This document shows positions 19,137 through 28,199 of a stretch of DNA of 64,000 nt, one piece after another. The notes beneath the pieces were generated by a model. It saw nothing but the letters and a program-made list of their open reading frames with translations. It did no database searches and had not been told where the DNA came from. How positions within the stretch are numbered: the stretch's first letter is position 1; every line of letters begins with the position of its first letter. Origin of the DNA: Carnobacterium divergens (lineage in GTDB: Bacteria; Bacillota; Bacilli; Lactobacillales; Carnobacteriaceae); contig NZ_LT992558.1 in assembly GCF_900258435.1 (NCBI RefSeq), forward strand, positions 1,191,246 to 1,255,245, read 5' to 3'. The translations under genes were made by a program, and so were the position numbers.

Positions 19137-20249
19137 ATGGAGAAAAAGCGTGTTGTGGAAACCTTTATTGAATTGGTAAAAATGGATTCAGAATCTAAAA
19201 AGGAAGGACCTTTTCAAGCTTTTTTAAAAGGAAAATTTGAACGTTTAGGCTTAGAGGTTTATGAAGATCAAACAAAGGAACAAACTGGATTAGGAGCGAA
19301 TAATTTACTTTGTCGATTAGCAAAAACGAAGCATGATGGCACATCGCTATTATTTTCTTGCCATGTGGATACCGTTAGTCCAGGGGTTGGCATTGAACCT
19401 ATCATTAAAGACAATGTCCTCTATTCAAAAGGTGAAACTATTTTAGCAGCAGATGATAAAGCGGGAATTGCAGTAATGTTGGAGTTAATTCAACGAATAA
19501 AAGAGGAAGCTATTCCTCATGGTGGACTAGAATTTATTTTATCTCCTGGTGAAGAAATAGGTCTTGTTGGAGCAAATGCGTTTGATTGCACTCTTTTGGA
19601 GTCAGAAATTGGGTTTGTTTTAGATAACGGAGGACCGGTTGGAAGTATTACGGTTGCCAGTCCAACCTTAATGGGCTTAGATGTTGAAATTAAAGGTAAA
19701 ACGGCCCATGCAGGATTAGAGCCTGAAAAAGGTGTTTCTGCTATTGAAATCGCAGGTATTGCGATTGCTAAAATGAAATTAGGTCGCTTAGATGAAGAAA
19801 CAACTGCAAATATTGGGACAATTAATGGGGGTGTTGCGAGTAATATTGTTGCGGATGAAGTAAAAATTACTGCTGAAGCGCGTTCAATTTCTCACGAGGC
19901 GTGTGTTACACAAGTGGAAGCGATGGTGGCGGCCTTTGAAGATACTGCAGCCGCAATGGGAGGTTCGGTTACAATTACTCAGGATACAAAATCAACAGGC
20001 TATCGCTTAACACCAGAACATACTACAGTCAAGTTAGCTGCTAAAGCACTTCAAAAAATAGGCTGTCAAGTCAATTATGATGTTAGTGGTGGCGGAAGTG
20101 ATGCCAATGTCTTTAATAGTAAAGGCAAAGAAGTTGCCAATTTATCTATCGGTTATGAAAAAATTCATACATTGGATGAGTATTTGCCAATTGATGAATT
20201 AGAAAAAGCAGTCGAATTAGCGGTTCAATTAGTGAAAGAAGTAGAGTAG
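19137..20249 (+). CDS. M20 family peptidase (PepT/YqjE-like)
   Basis: 370 aa, the length of the YqjE/tripeptidase-T-like group. Metal ligands are visible: His in SCHVDTVSPG, Asp in LAADDKAGIA, Glu-Glu in SPGEEIGLVGA, Asp in FVLDNGGP and the late His in IHTLDEYLP. It also has the dimerisation domain insert (about 175-285). It removes amino acids from small peptides or deacylates amino acids in the cytoplasm using zinc or cobalt. It leads an operon with a YitT protein, a permease and a 53-residue membrane protein. Confidence 0.92.
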   Translation: MEKKRVVETFIELVKMDSESKKEGPFQAFLKGKFERLGLEVYEDQTKEQTGLGANNLLCRLAKTKHDGTSLLFSCHVDTVSPGVGIEPIIKDNVLYSKGETILAADDKAGIAVMLELIQRIKEEAIPHGGLEFILSPGEEIGLVGANAFDCTLLESEIGFVLDNGGPVGSITVASPTLMGLDVEIKGKTAHAGLEPEKGVSAIEIAGIAIAKMKLGRLDEETTANIGTINGGVASNIVADEVKITAEARSISHEACVTQVEAMVAAFEDTAAAMGGSVTITQDTKSTGYRLTPEHTTVKLAAKALQKIGCQVNYDVSGGGSDANVFNSKGKEVANLSIGYEKIHTLDEYLPIDELEKAVELAVQLVKEVE

Positions 20250-20275
20250 CTTTCCTTAAGAAAGAGGCGAATAAT

Positions 20276-21115
20276 ATGAAAAATACGATGAAGCAGATTC
20301 CTATTGTTACACTAGCAATTGCGATTTTAGGTGTGAGCATTAATATGTTTTTAGCACCTCATCATATAGCTGCTGGTGGTGTTAGTGGAATTGGAATTTT
20401 AGCTGAGCAGGCATTCGGTATTGATCGAGCACTGGTCGTTTTAGTATTAAATGTAGTAATGTTAATTTTAACCTTCTTTTTTTTAGGAAATACTGTTTTT
20501 ATTCGTACGGTAATAGGGAGTATGTTGTTGCCCCTTTCCTTAGCTGTCGTACCGGAAGTAATGGTTACGCAAGATCGTTTGCTCTCTGTTATATTTGGAA
20601 GCGCATTATTTGCAGTTGGCGTTGCCATACTTTATAAAATTGGAGCGTCAAGTGGTGGGACAACGATTCCTCCTTTGATTTTTAAAAAGTACTTTGGCTT
20701 AAATACTTCGGTGGGGTTACTGTTTACAGATGCTATTATCGTACTATTCAATATTTTTGTGTTTGGTGTGGAAGAATTCTTATATGCCATTTTATCAATT
20801 GTAATTACGTCGATTGTCATGAGTTACATTGAAACTGGTTTGAAGAGAAGAAAAGCGATTATGATTATGAGTGAAACCCACATCGAAGCTATAAAATTGG
20901 TTTTACAAGCAAATAGTAATCGTGGAATTACAGTCTTTTCCGTCTCTGGCGGGTATACGGGAACCGAAAAAAATATGTTGATGATTGTGATGGAGAATCA
21001 AGAATATCCTGGACTATTAAAGTTGATTAATGAGGTCGATAGTAAAGCCTTTGTAATTGCCTATAATGTTTCAGAAGTTCATGGGTTAGAGTTCACATAT
21101 CAGCCATTAGGATAA
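20276..21115 (+). CDS. YitT family membrane protein
   Basis: 279 aa. Five or six membrane helices (DUF161) with the GGVSGIGILAEQAFG and GASSGGTTIPPLIFKK motifs, then a C-terminal cytoplasmic DUF2179 domain (about 200-279; AIMIMSETHIEAIKLVL). Family function is uncertain; related B. subtilis genes are of unknown role. It begins 26 bases after the peptidase gene. Confidence 0.92.
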   Translation: MKNTMKQIPIVTLAIAILGVSINMFLAPHHIAAGGVSGIGILAEQAFGIDRALVVLVLNVVMLILTFFFLGNTVFIRTVIGSMLLPLSLAVVPEVMVTQDRLLSVIFGSALFAVGVAILYKIGASSGGTTIPPLIFKKYFGLNTSVGLLFTDAIIVLFNIFVFGVEEFLYAILSIVITSIVMSYIETGLKRRKAIMIMSETHIEAIKLVLQANSNRGITVFSVSGGYTGTEKNMLMIVMENQEYPGLLKLINEVDSKAFVIAYNVSEVHGLEFTYQPLG

Positions 21116-21136
21116 ATAAAAAAGGAGTGATTTGTT

Positions 21137-22300
21137 ATGAATGCAGTGTTGGCTTTTACGATTGTAATGCTTATTTGGACCATTAGTGATTTTGTTTCAA
21201 AGAAAACGAAGTCGTTGCTCTCTTCTTTACTGGTAGCATCTATTATTTTTCTGATTGGATTTAAATCTAATCTTCTACCCAAAGATATTTTGCCAAACTC
21301 TTCTTTACTAGCTTTAGGAACAACGGTAGTCGGATTTATCATCGTCCATATTGGAACGATGATTAGTATTGAAGAATTGAAACAGCAATGGAAGACAGTG
21401 GTAGTTGGTGTTTCGGCAATTATTGGAATTGCAGTTGCCTTGTTACTAGTGGGCCCTTTGTTTGAAAGTCGCAACTATGCCATTGCAGCAATCGGTGCAG
21501 TTAGTGGTGGAACGATTTCAATTATTATTGTTCAAGAAGCTGCTTTAGCATTAGGCTTGTTGTCTGTAGCGGTTTTACCGGTTTTAATTTCTGCTTTGCA
21601 AGGGTTGATTGGGTTTCCGCTGACGTCCATTATTTTAAGGAAAGAAGCAAAAAGATTGCAAGGGGAGTATCGGGCAGGAACCTTAAAAGCGGTGAAGGTA
21701 GAAGCTAAGGAGACTGAACAAAAAAGCAAGTTACCGGAAGCTTTCCAAACAACTGCAGGAACATTGTTTGTAGTAGGGGTTATTGTTTTGATTTCCACGT
21801 TGGTTAACAATTTGACTGGAGGGTTCCTAAATACTTTTATTGTAGCTTTATTATTGGGGGTTACATTGCGAGCCTTGGGCATTTTAAAACCTAATATATT
21901 AACTGGAATTGATGCATATGGGTTGATGATGTTAGCCATTTTAATCATTATTTTTGGTCCATTAGCAACGATTGAACCTCAGGATTTAATTGACTTGATT
22001 GTACCGATTTCATTATCCTTCTTAGTTGGGGTAAGTGGCAGTATTTTATTTGCAATCGTGACCGGAAAGTTGTTAGGGTATAGTTTGTTAATGTCGATTG
22101 CGGTAGGGTTAACGTCACTTTATGGTTTTCCTGGAACAATGATTTTAAGTCAAGAGGCAGCGAAAAGTATTGCGGAAACGGAAGAAGAGAGACTTGCAAT
22201 TGAAGCTCAAATTTTACCGAAAATGATTATTGCAGGTTTTTCTACGGTAACGATTACGTCAGTCTTTATTACTAGTATTTTAGCTGGTTGGATTCAATAA
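21137..22300 (+). CDS. Multi-span membrane permease-like protein, family uncertain
   Basis: 387 aa with about ten or eleven hydrophobic segments and a charged cytoplasmic loop near 180-200 (KEAKRL...KVEAKETEQKSK). The small-residue pattern AAIGAVSGGTISIII in one half and SLYGFPGTMILSQEAA in the other looks like paired re-entrant loops of ion-coupled carboxylate transporters of the GltS/citrate type. I do not recognise the exact family. Position behind an M20 peptidase suggests transport of peptides or acyl-amino acids (inference). AAAAAGGAGTGA precedes the ATG. Confidence 0.75.
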   Translation: MNAVLAFTIVMLIWTISDFVSKKTKSLLSSLLVASIIFLIGFKSNLLPKDILPNSSLLALGTTVVGFIIVHIGTMISIEELKQQWKTVVVGVSAIIGIAVALLLVGPLFESRNYAIAAIGAVSGGTISIIIVQEAALALGLLSVAVLPVLISALQGLIGFPLTSIILRKEAKRLQGEYRAGTLKAVKVEAKETEQKSKLPEAFQTTAGTLFVVGVIVLISTLVNNLTGGFLNTFIVALLLGVTLRALGILKPNILTGIDAYGLMMLAILIIIFGPLATIEPQDLIDLIVPISLSFLVGVSGSILFAIVTGKLLGYSLLMSIAVGLTSLYGFPGTMILSQEAAKSIAETEEERLAIEAQILPKMIIAGFSTVTITSVFITSILAGWIQ

Positions 22301-22320
22301 AAAATGGGAGTGAGTAGAAA

Positions 22321-22482
22321 ATGAAGAACGGTGTTAAAGCAACAGTGAAAACGGGTATTTCTTTTGGAACAGCTTTAGCCATTGTTATTTCTTATGTGAA
22401 GTGGCAATCTATTTTATGGGCGATGATTCATGGTGTTTTTGGTTGGGTTTATGTTATATATTACGCAATTGTATATCGTTGA
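22321..22482 (+). CDS. Small membrane protein (53 aa)
   Basis: A complete short gene with ATG 22321 placed 21 bases after the permease stop and a good ribosome site (GGGAGTGAG). The product is basic at the N-terminus (MKNGVKATVKTG) with two hydrophobic segments (about 13-25 and 29-50). It closes the four-gene operon before a terminator, so it is probably real. No family recognised; it may help the preceding permease assemble. Confidence 0.7.
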   Translation: MKNGVKATVKTGISFGTALAIVISYVKWQSILWAMIHGVFGWVYVIYYAIVYR

Positions 22483-22496
22483 TGGAAACATTCCGT

Positions 22497-22528
22497 AACT
22501 GGTCTTTTAATAGGCCAGTTTTTTTATT
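22497..22528 (+). terminator. Terminator of the peptidase operon
   Basis: AACTGGTC and GGCCAGTT pair (one G-U) around an 8-base loop, followed by a run of Ts. Confidence 0.88.
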
Positions 22529-22535
22529 GGTTTTA

Positions 22536-22590
22536 TTTTTTAGGTAAGCCGAAAAAATAAATTGACAAATAAATAAAATAGGTTCATACT
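22536..22590 (+). promoter_or_regulatory. mntH promoter with candidate MntR operator
   Basis: TTGACA (22562-22567) and CATACT (22585-22590) are 17 bases apart. Just upstream is the near-palindrome TTTTTAGGTAAGCCGAAAAA (22537-22556), with arms differing at one position. It resembles the TTTAGGTnnnCCTAAA-type operators of DtxR/MntR regulators in lactic acid bacteria. Manganese control of the following transporter is a reasonable reading. Confidence 0.55.
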
Positions 22591-22632
22591 AAACTAGAAT
22601 TAAGAAAACATGAGGGGACAGGAGGATTAAAT

Positions 22633-23985
22633 ATGTCTAATAGAGAGAAACATGAATCCAGTGGTTGGATTCGAAAATCACATAATATTAGTTTAGAAGA
22701 AGTAAATAGTACGATTAAAATCCCTAAAAATGCAGGTTTTTTCAGAAAGCTATTTGCATTTATGGGCCCAGGAGCTCTTGTTGCTGTCGGCTATGTTGAT
22801 CCAGGAAATTGGGCGACATCCATTGCTGGGGGTGCGCAATTTGGTTATACTCTTTTGAGTGTAATTTTAATCTCTAATTTAATTGCCATGTTGTTACAAG
22901 AAATGTCCGCTCGTTTAGGGATTGCAACAGATATGGATTTGGCACAAGCAACGCGAAATTCGGTTGGAAAAAAAGTAGCCATTCCTTTATGGATTTTAAC
23001 GGAGTTAGCCATTATTGCAACAGATATTGCGGAGGTTATTGGTTCAGCCATTGCCTTGAATTTATTATTTGGTTTGCCATTAATTGTAGGTGTCGCCATT
23101 ACGACGTTAGATGTACTGGTTTTATTGTTGCTACAAAAAAAAGGATTTCGTATTATTGAATCGATTGTCGTTGTCTTGATGATTACGATTTTTGTGGTAT
23201 TTTTATTTGAAGTGATCTTGTCAAAACCTGAAATGTCAGAGTTGTTAAAAGGATATATTCCAAGTACGCAAATTGTTACCAATCCAAAAATGTTGTTTAT
23301 TGCGTTAGGTATTTTAGGGGCGACGGTGATGCCGCATAATTTGTATCTGCACTCTTCAATTATCCAAACAAGACAGTATGAACGTAACTTAGTTGGTAGA
23401 AAAGAAGCGGTTAAATTTGCTAAAATTGATTCCTTTTTATCTTTAACAGGTGCCTTCATTATCAATTCGTTGATTCTAATATTAGGAGCTGCAGCTTTTC
23501 ATGGAACAACAAATACGATTAATGAAATTCAAGATGCGTATCAATTATTAAGTCCAACGTTTGGCGTCGCAGCAGCGAGTACTTTATTTGCAATCGCCTT
23601 ACTTGCTTCAGGCCAAAATTCAACCATCACAGGAACATTAAGTGGTCAAATCGTCATGGAAGGTTTTATTCATATGCGTGTAGAGCCTTGGGTAAGACGT
23701 GTGATTACTCGTCTAATTGCTGTAGTACCTGTCTTTATTGTTACCTGGTTGATGGGTGCAAAGGGAACTGGGGAATTGTTGTTGTGGAGTCAAGTTATTC
23801 TTAGTCTGCAATTGCCTTTTGCAGTTGTACCGTTAGTGTTGTTTACAAGTGATAAAAAGAAAATGGGCAGTTTTGTCAACCCAACATGGGTGAAAGTAAT
23901 TGCTTGGCTAGCGACAATCTTAATTACTGCATTAAATATTTTCCTAGTTGGTTATATTTTAATGACAGGACAAGATTTAGGCTAA
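22633..23985 (+). CDS. mntH: Nramp-family manganese transporter
   Basis: 450 aa with 11 predicted helices. The Nramp metal-binding signatures are present: [20 protein letters not shown] in helix 1 and [12 protein letters not shown] in helix 6 (the M-P-H variant). It imports Mn2+ (and Fe2+) with protons. ACAGGAGGATTAAAT precedes the ATG. Single-gene unit ended by a terminator. The gene may be under MntR control through the upstream palindrome. Confidence 0.96.
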   Translation: MSNREKHESSGWIRKSHNISLEEVNSTIKIPKNAGFFRKLFAFMGPGALVAVGYVDPGNWATSIAGGAQFGYTLLSVILISNLIAMLLQEMSARLGIATDMDLAQATRNSVGKKVAIPLWILTELAIIATDIAEVIGSAIALNLLFGLPLIVGVAITTLDVLVLLLLQKKGFRIIESIVVVLMITIFVVFLFEVILSKPEMSELLKGYIPSTQIVTNPKMLFIALGILGATVMPHNLYLHSSIIQTRQYERNLVGRKEAVKFAKIDSFLSLTGAFIINSLILILGAAAFHGTTNTINEIQDAYQLLSPTFGVAAASTLFAIALLASGQNSTITGTLSGQIVMEGFIHMRVEPWVRRVITRLIAVVPVFIVTWLMGAKGTGELLLWSQVILSLQLPFAVVPLVLFTSDKKKMGSFVNPTWVKVIAWLATILITALNIFLVGYILMTGQDLG

Positions 23986-23993
23986 TAAGGATA

Positions 23994-24023
23994 AAAAGTC
24001 AACTTTTCGAGTTGGCTTTTTTG
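23994..24023 (+). terminator. Terminator after mntH
   Basis: AAAAAGTCAAC (23994-24004) pairs with GTTGGCTTTTT (24012-24022), with one G-U, then Ts. Confidence 0.88.
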
Positions 24024-24115
24024 ATGAATTTGTTAAAAATAGCGTTTAAAAGAAGTATTTGATTCCTAAATAAGGTAAAATAGAAGAAATGATTTTGATT
24101 TAGGAGGAAAAATAA

Positions 24116-24598
24116 ATGGGCTTTCAAACACATGAAGAGTACTTAATGCGTTGCGTTGAACTTTCAAAATTGGCAAGGGAACATGGCAATACACCTTTTG
24201 GTGCGTTATTAATTGATAAAGAGGGTACCATACTCTTGGAACAAGAAAATATTGAAATCACAGAAAATATTTGTACGGGTCATGCAGAAACTACTTTAGC
24301 AGCGCGTGCTTCACAGAAGTACTCTAAAGAATTTTTATGGGATTGCACACTTTATACAACAGCCGAGCCCTGTGCGATGTGTACGGGAACGATTTATTGG
24401 GGCAATATTGGTCGAATTGTGTTTGGCATGACTGAAAAGCGTTTGTTGGAATTGACAGGTGATGATGAACAAAATCCAACCTTTGATTTGCCAAGCAGTA
24501 CGATTTTAGCTCATGGACAAAAGGACATTCAGGTTCTTGGACCCTTTCCAGCAGTCGAAAAAGCAGCAGCAGCCGTTCATGAAGGGTATTGGGATTAA
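24116..24598 (+). CDS. Nucleoside/nucleobase deaminase (CDA fold)
   Basis: 160 aa. Zinc-binding motifs GHAETTLAA (His-Ala-Glu with the catalytic Glu) and AEPCAMCTG (Pro-Cys-x-x-Cys) place it in the cytidine/guanine deaminase superfamily. It is not a standard TadA, which has HAE-M/I and PCPMC; GuaD-like or cytosine-deaminase-like are better guesses. Flanked downstream by a YjjG-type nucleotidase (21 bases), a link that fits nucleotide salvage or cleaning. Confidence 0.88.
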   Translation: MGFQTHEEYLMRCVELSKLAREHGNTPFGALLIDKEGTILLEQENIEITENICTGHAETTLAARASQKYSKEFLWDCTLYTTAEPCAMCTGTIYWGNIGRIVFGMTEKRLLELTGDDEQNPTFDLPSSTILAHGQKDIQVLGPFPAVEKAAAAVHEGYWD

Positions 24599-24619
24599 AT
24601 TTTTAGGGGGAATAAGTGA

Positions 24620-25324
24620 ATGAAAGCTTATCAAACAGTGTTATTTGATGTAGACGATACGTTACTTGATTTTGGTGCAGCAGAGGATTTAGCATTGCGT
24701 TTACTTTTTGAAGAACAAGGCTTTGAATTGACAAAGGAAATTGAAGCACATTATAAAGAGATGAATCAAGGCATGTGGCGCTTATTTGAAGCAGGTGAAA
24801 TGAGTCGTGATGAGCTTGTAAATAGTCGTTTTTCATTGCTGTTTAAAGAATATGGGAAAGTGGTAGATGGCCCATTAATGGAAAAGCATTATCGGAAATT
24901 TTTAGAAGAGGGGCATCAATTAGTTGCTGGAGCATTTGAATTGATTACAAATTTAAAAGATGACTATGAGTTATATATTGTAACAAATGGTGTCTCTACG
25001 ACTCAAGATAAGCGCTTAAAAGATTCAGGGTTGCATCCCTTCTTTAAAGATATTTTTGTATCAGAAGCAACGGGTTTTCAAAAGCCGATGCCGGAGTATT
25101 TTGACTATGTATTTAAGCGAATTCCCGGTTTTTCACTCGAAAAAAGCATCATTATTGGGGATTCATTAAGTTCTGATATTAAGGGTGGTGAATTGGCAGG
25201 TCTGGATACTTGTTGGTTTAATCCATTTTCTCTGCCAAATGAAACGGATTGTAAGCCTACTTATGAAATAAAATCATTAGAAGCGCTTTATGGGATTTTA
25301 GCAACTCAGAAAAGTGAGGGATAA
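24620..25324 (+). CDS. YjjG-family HAD nucleotidase
   Basis: 234 aa. HAD superfamily subclass IA: motif I FDVDDTLLDFGAAE, motif II YIVTNGVS, motif III KP(M)PEYF, motif IV IIIGDSLSSDIKGG. The LLDFGAAE start is typical of the YjjG/YfnB noncanonical pyrimidine nucleotidases that hydrolyse nucleoside monophosphates of modified bases. It precedes the thioesterase gene by 2 bases, so they are co-transcribed. Confidence 0.9.
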   Translation: MKAYQTVLFDVDDTLLDFGAAEDLALRLLFEEQGFELTKEIEAHYKEMNQGMWRLFEAGEMSRDELVNSRFSLLFKEYGKVVDGPLMEKHYRKFLEEGHQLVAGAFELITNLKDDYELYIVTNGVSTTQDKRLKDSGLHPFFKDIFVSEATGFQKPMPEYFDYVFKRIPGFSLEKSIIIGDSLSSDIKGGELAGLDTCWFNPFSLPNETDCKPTYEIKSLEALYGILATQKSEG

Positions 25325-25326
25325 GG

Positions 25327-25740
25327 ATGGAATTAAAACCTTATACAAGAAAAACATTTTTTTATGAAACGGACCAAATGGGCATTATCCATCATTCAAA
25401 TTACATTCGTTGGTTTGAAGAGGCGCGCTTTGATTTACTGGAGCAAATTGGGTATGGAAGTGATTTTTTAGAACGTGAGAAATTAGGAAGTCCAGTTCTG
25501 AATGTCAGTTGTCAGTACAAAGCAATGACGCGTTTTAATGAGGAGGTAGCCATTCGAGTAGTTGTTCGAGAATGCTCAAAGGCAAAATTGACTTTTTCTT
25601 ATCAAGTTGTAGGAACGCAAGATCAAGTAGTGCGTGCTACTGGAGAAAGTTCCCATTGCTTTTTAAATGAAGCTGGAAAAATCATTTCCATTCAACGTCA
25701 ATTTCCAGCACTTTATCAATTGTTAAATGAAGAAATCTAA
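25327..25740 (+). CDS. Acyl-CoA thioesterase (hotdog, YbgC/FcbJ type)
   Basis: 137 aa. A single hotdog domain with the 4-hydroxybenzoyl-CoA thioesterase signature YETDQMGIIHHSNYIRWFEEAR (two-part, Asp as the catalytic residue). It hydrolyses short or aromatic acyl-CoA thioesters. It starts 2 bases after the nucleotidase stop. Physiological substrate unknown. Confidence 0.92.
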   Translation: MELKPYTRKTFFYETDQMGIIHHSNYIRWFEEARFDLLEQIGYGSDFLEREKLGSPVLNVSCQYKAMTRFNEEVAIRVVVRECSKAKLTFSYQVVGTQDQVVRATGESSHCFLNEAGKIISIQRQFPALYQLLNEEI

Positions 25741-25750
25741 ACGAAAGAGG

Positions 25751-25783
25751 AAAGATTTTTTAGGGACTAAAAAGTCTTTTTTC
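25751..25783 (+). terminator. Terminator after the thioesterase gene
   Basis: A 13-bp stem (25751-25763 with 25767-25779, one G-U) with a 3-base loop, then Ts. Confidence 0.88.
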
Positions 25784-25864
25784 TTTGCACTTTTTGGGTG
25801 AAATAACTAGCAAATTCAACAGCCAAGTGGTATACTGACAACTATTCAATTGTGGAGGTCTATT

Positions 25865-28159
25865 ATGGGGAACAATGAAAATGAGTTACAATATGAACAA
25901 AATCGAGTAGATTATACCGTCAAAGAAATCAAAAAACGTGAGGCGATACTTGATGTTTCAATTGATCACGTTAGAAAAGAAGCCAAAGAAATTCGGACCA
26001 ACTTTTGGAATGATGTGACGGTCAATTTAAGTAGTTCTGACGATGTGATAGAAACGGAAATCAGTATCCGACAACAAGAACAATTGCTACGAGAACGAGA
26101 GCAAAATTATAAACATGTCGAAAAACAATTAAGCTCATTCCAACAATTAAAAGAGTCGCCTTATTTTGCTCGGATTGATTTAAAAGAAAAAGAAGGCGAA
26201 ATAGAATCGATTTATATTGGAACCTCTTCATTTATTGATGATGAGGATCATTTTTTGGTTTACGATTGGCGTGCGCCTATTTCGAGCGTGTACTATGACG
26301 GCAGTTTAGGCGAAGTAGCCTATCAAACACCTGTTGGCGAGCAGTTAGTGGAGGTTTCTTTAAAACGACAATTTCTAATTAAAAAAGCTCAAATTCAAAC
26401 GATGTTTGATTCAAGTGAAACGATTGGCGATGAGATGTTGCAAGATATCTTAGGAGATCAATCAAATGCTCAAATGAAATCCATTGTATCAACAATTCAA
26501 AAAGAACAAAATAAAATTATTCGCGACACCAAAAGTCATCTGTTATTTGTTCAAGGAGCAGCAGGAAGTGGGAAAACCTCTGCGATTTTACAACGAATTG
26601 CCTATCTATTGTATCAATTTAGAAATGAAGTGGATTCAAACCAAATGATGATTTTTTCACCTAATAAGTTATTCAATCATTATATTTCCAATGTGTTACC
26701 TGAATTAGGTGAAGCGAATATTCAACAAACTACCTTTTTAGATTTTGCCTCTTCACGAATTAAAAACATGGAAATTAAAGATTTATTCGAGCAATTTGAA
26801 AATGAAAAAAACCAAAAGCGTAAAAATATTATAGCGTTTAAAGAAGAGCCTATTTTTTTTAAAGCATTAGAACGCTACGCTCAATTATTAGAAACTCAAG
26901 GAATGATTTTTAAAGATATTGTCTTTCGTAACAAGGTACTAATGAGTAAGGAAAAAATTAAGGCATTGTTTTATTCTTTTCCAGAACACTATACATTGCC
27001 ACAACGATTGCTTTATACAACGCAAAAATTAAACGATCGATTAGATGAAATTGCTAAAGTAGAAGCTAAACGAAGCTGGGTAGAAGCTCAAATTCAATTG
27101 TTGAATGAAGAAGAATATCAACGAATGATTCCCACCCATCAGAAGTTTAAAAATTACCAAGAAGAAGTGTTGTTTATTGGAACTAAAATTGTAAATCGTC
27201 AATTAAAAAAAGTCAGACGTATGATTGCCCAGTTTAATTTTTTCCATTACAAGGCGCAGTATGCGAATTTTTTAAAAGTTCTTCCAAAATTAGTGTCATT
27301 AGAAAAATACTCTATTACACATGAGCAATGGATAACGGAGCAAAAAAGAGCAATTTTAGATTTAAATCAACGTGTCTTATTGATGGAAGACGTGGTTCCG
27401 TACTTGTATTTAAGCGATGCGATTATTGGTAAAGAGCCTCTAAGAAAAATTAAATACATCTTTATTGATGAAATTCAAGATTACTCCGTGTTACAAATCG
27501 CCTATTTAAAATCTTTGTTTCCAAATGGTCGTTTTACGATGCTTGGGGATTTAAACCAAGCTATTTTCAAAAATAAACTAGCAAAAAATACATTGCTAGA
27601 AGAAATCAAACCAATGTTTGACGAAACAAAAATCAAAGCCATCCAATTGACGAAAACGTACCGTTCAACGAAAGAAATCACAAATTTTACTAAAGGTATT
27701 TTAATGGACGATTCATTGATAGAACCATTTGAACGGTTAGGAGAGTTACCAGAATTAGTTGTAACCCAGTCCAATCGTAGTTGGTTAAATAATATATTGA
27801 AGCAAGCCAAAAAATATGAAACCGATTCACAGTTAACGGCAATTATTGGCAAAACGAAAAAGGAATGTGATTATCTTTATCACCAATTAAAAGAGGTCCT
27901 TTCCGTGAACTTAATTAGTTTTGAAAATCAACAATTAGCAGAAGGAATCATGATTATACCTTCCTATTTAGCTAAAGGTCTTGAATTTGATACTGTAATT
28001 GTCGCAAATGCTTCTAATAAAAATTATTCGTTAGAAGAGGAACGTACCTTGATGTATACTATTTGCTCTAGAGCTATGCATCGTTTAATTGTAAATAGTT
28101 TTGGAGATGCGTCTTTCTTGTTTGACAATGTGTCACCTGAACTTTATCTAAAAAAATAA
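25865..28159 (+). CDS. helD: UvrD-like RNA polymerase recycling motor HelD
   Basis: 764 aa. An N-terminal helical arm with coiled-coil character (about 5-95) is followed by SF1 helicase-like domains: Walker A GAAGSGKTSAI (about 230-240), Walker B FIDEIQDYS (about 533-541), and late motifs KTYRST and AKGLEFD. This matches the HelD proteins that bind RNA polymerase and release stalled complexes in low-GC Gram-positives. ATG 25865 follows TGGAGGT; a longer frame includes that ribosome site. Stand-alone gene. Confidence 0.92.
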   Translation: MGNNENELQYEQNRVDYTVKEIKKREAILDVSIDHVRKEAKEIRTNFWNDVTVNLSSSDDVIETEISIRQQEQLLREREQNYKHVEKQLSSFQQLKESPYFARIDLKEKEGEIESIYIGTSSFIDDEDHFLVYDWRAPISSVYYDGSLGEVAYQTPVGEQLVEVSLKRQFLIKKAQIQTMFDSSETIGDEMLQDILGDQSNAQMKSIVSTIQKEQNKIIRDTKSHLLFVQGAAGSGKTSAILQRIAYLLYQFRNEVDSNQMMIFSPNKLFNHYISNVLPELGEANIQQTTFLDFASSRIKNMEIKDLFEQFENEKNQKRKNIIAFKEEPIFFKALERYAQLLETQGMIFKDIVFRNKVLMSKEKIKALFYSFPEHYTLPQRLLYTTQKLNDRLDEIAKVEAKRSWVEAQIQLLNEEEYQRMIPTHQKFKNYQEEVLFIGTKIVNRQLKKVRRMIAQFNFFHYKAQYANFLKVLPKLVSLEKYSITHEQWITEQKRAILDLNQRVLLMEDVVPYLYLSDAIIGKEPLRKIKYIFIDEIQDYSVLQIAYLKSLFPNGRFTMLGDLNQAIFKNKLAKNTLLEEIKPMFDETKIKAIQLTKTYRSTKEITNFTKGILMDDSLIEPFERLGELPELVVTQSNRSWLNNILKQAKKYETDSQLTAIIGKTKKECDYLYHQLKEVLSVNLISFENQQLAEGIMIIPSYLAKGLEFDTVIVANASNKNYSLEEERTLMYTICSRAMHRLIVNSFGDASFLFDNVSPELYLKK

Positions 28160-28199
28160 AAATAAGCGATAGAATCCTAGATTCTATCGCTTATTTTTT
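28159..28199. terminator. Bidirectional terminator between helD and degV
   Basis: A perfect 17-bp stem (28159-28175 with 28181-28197) with loop CCTAG and A/T-rich flanks between convergent genes. Confidence 0.93.
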
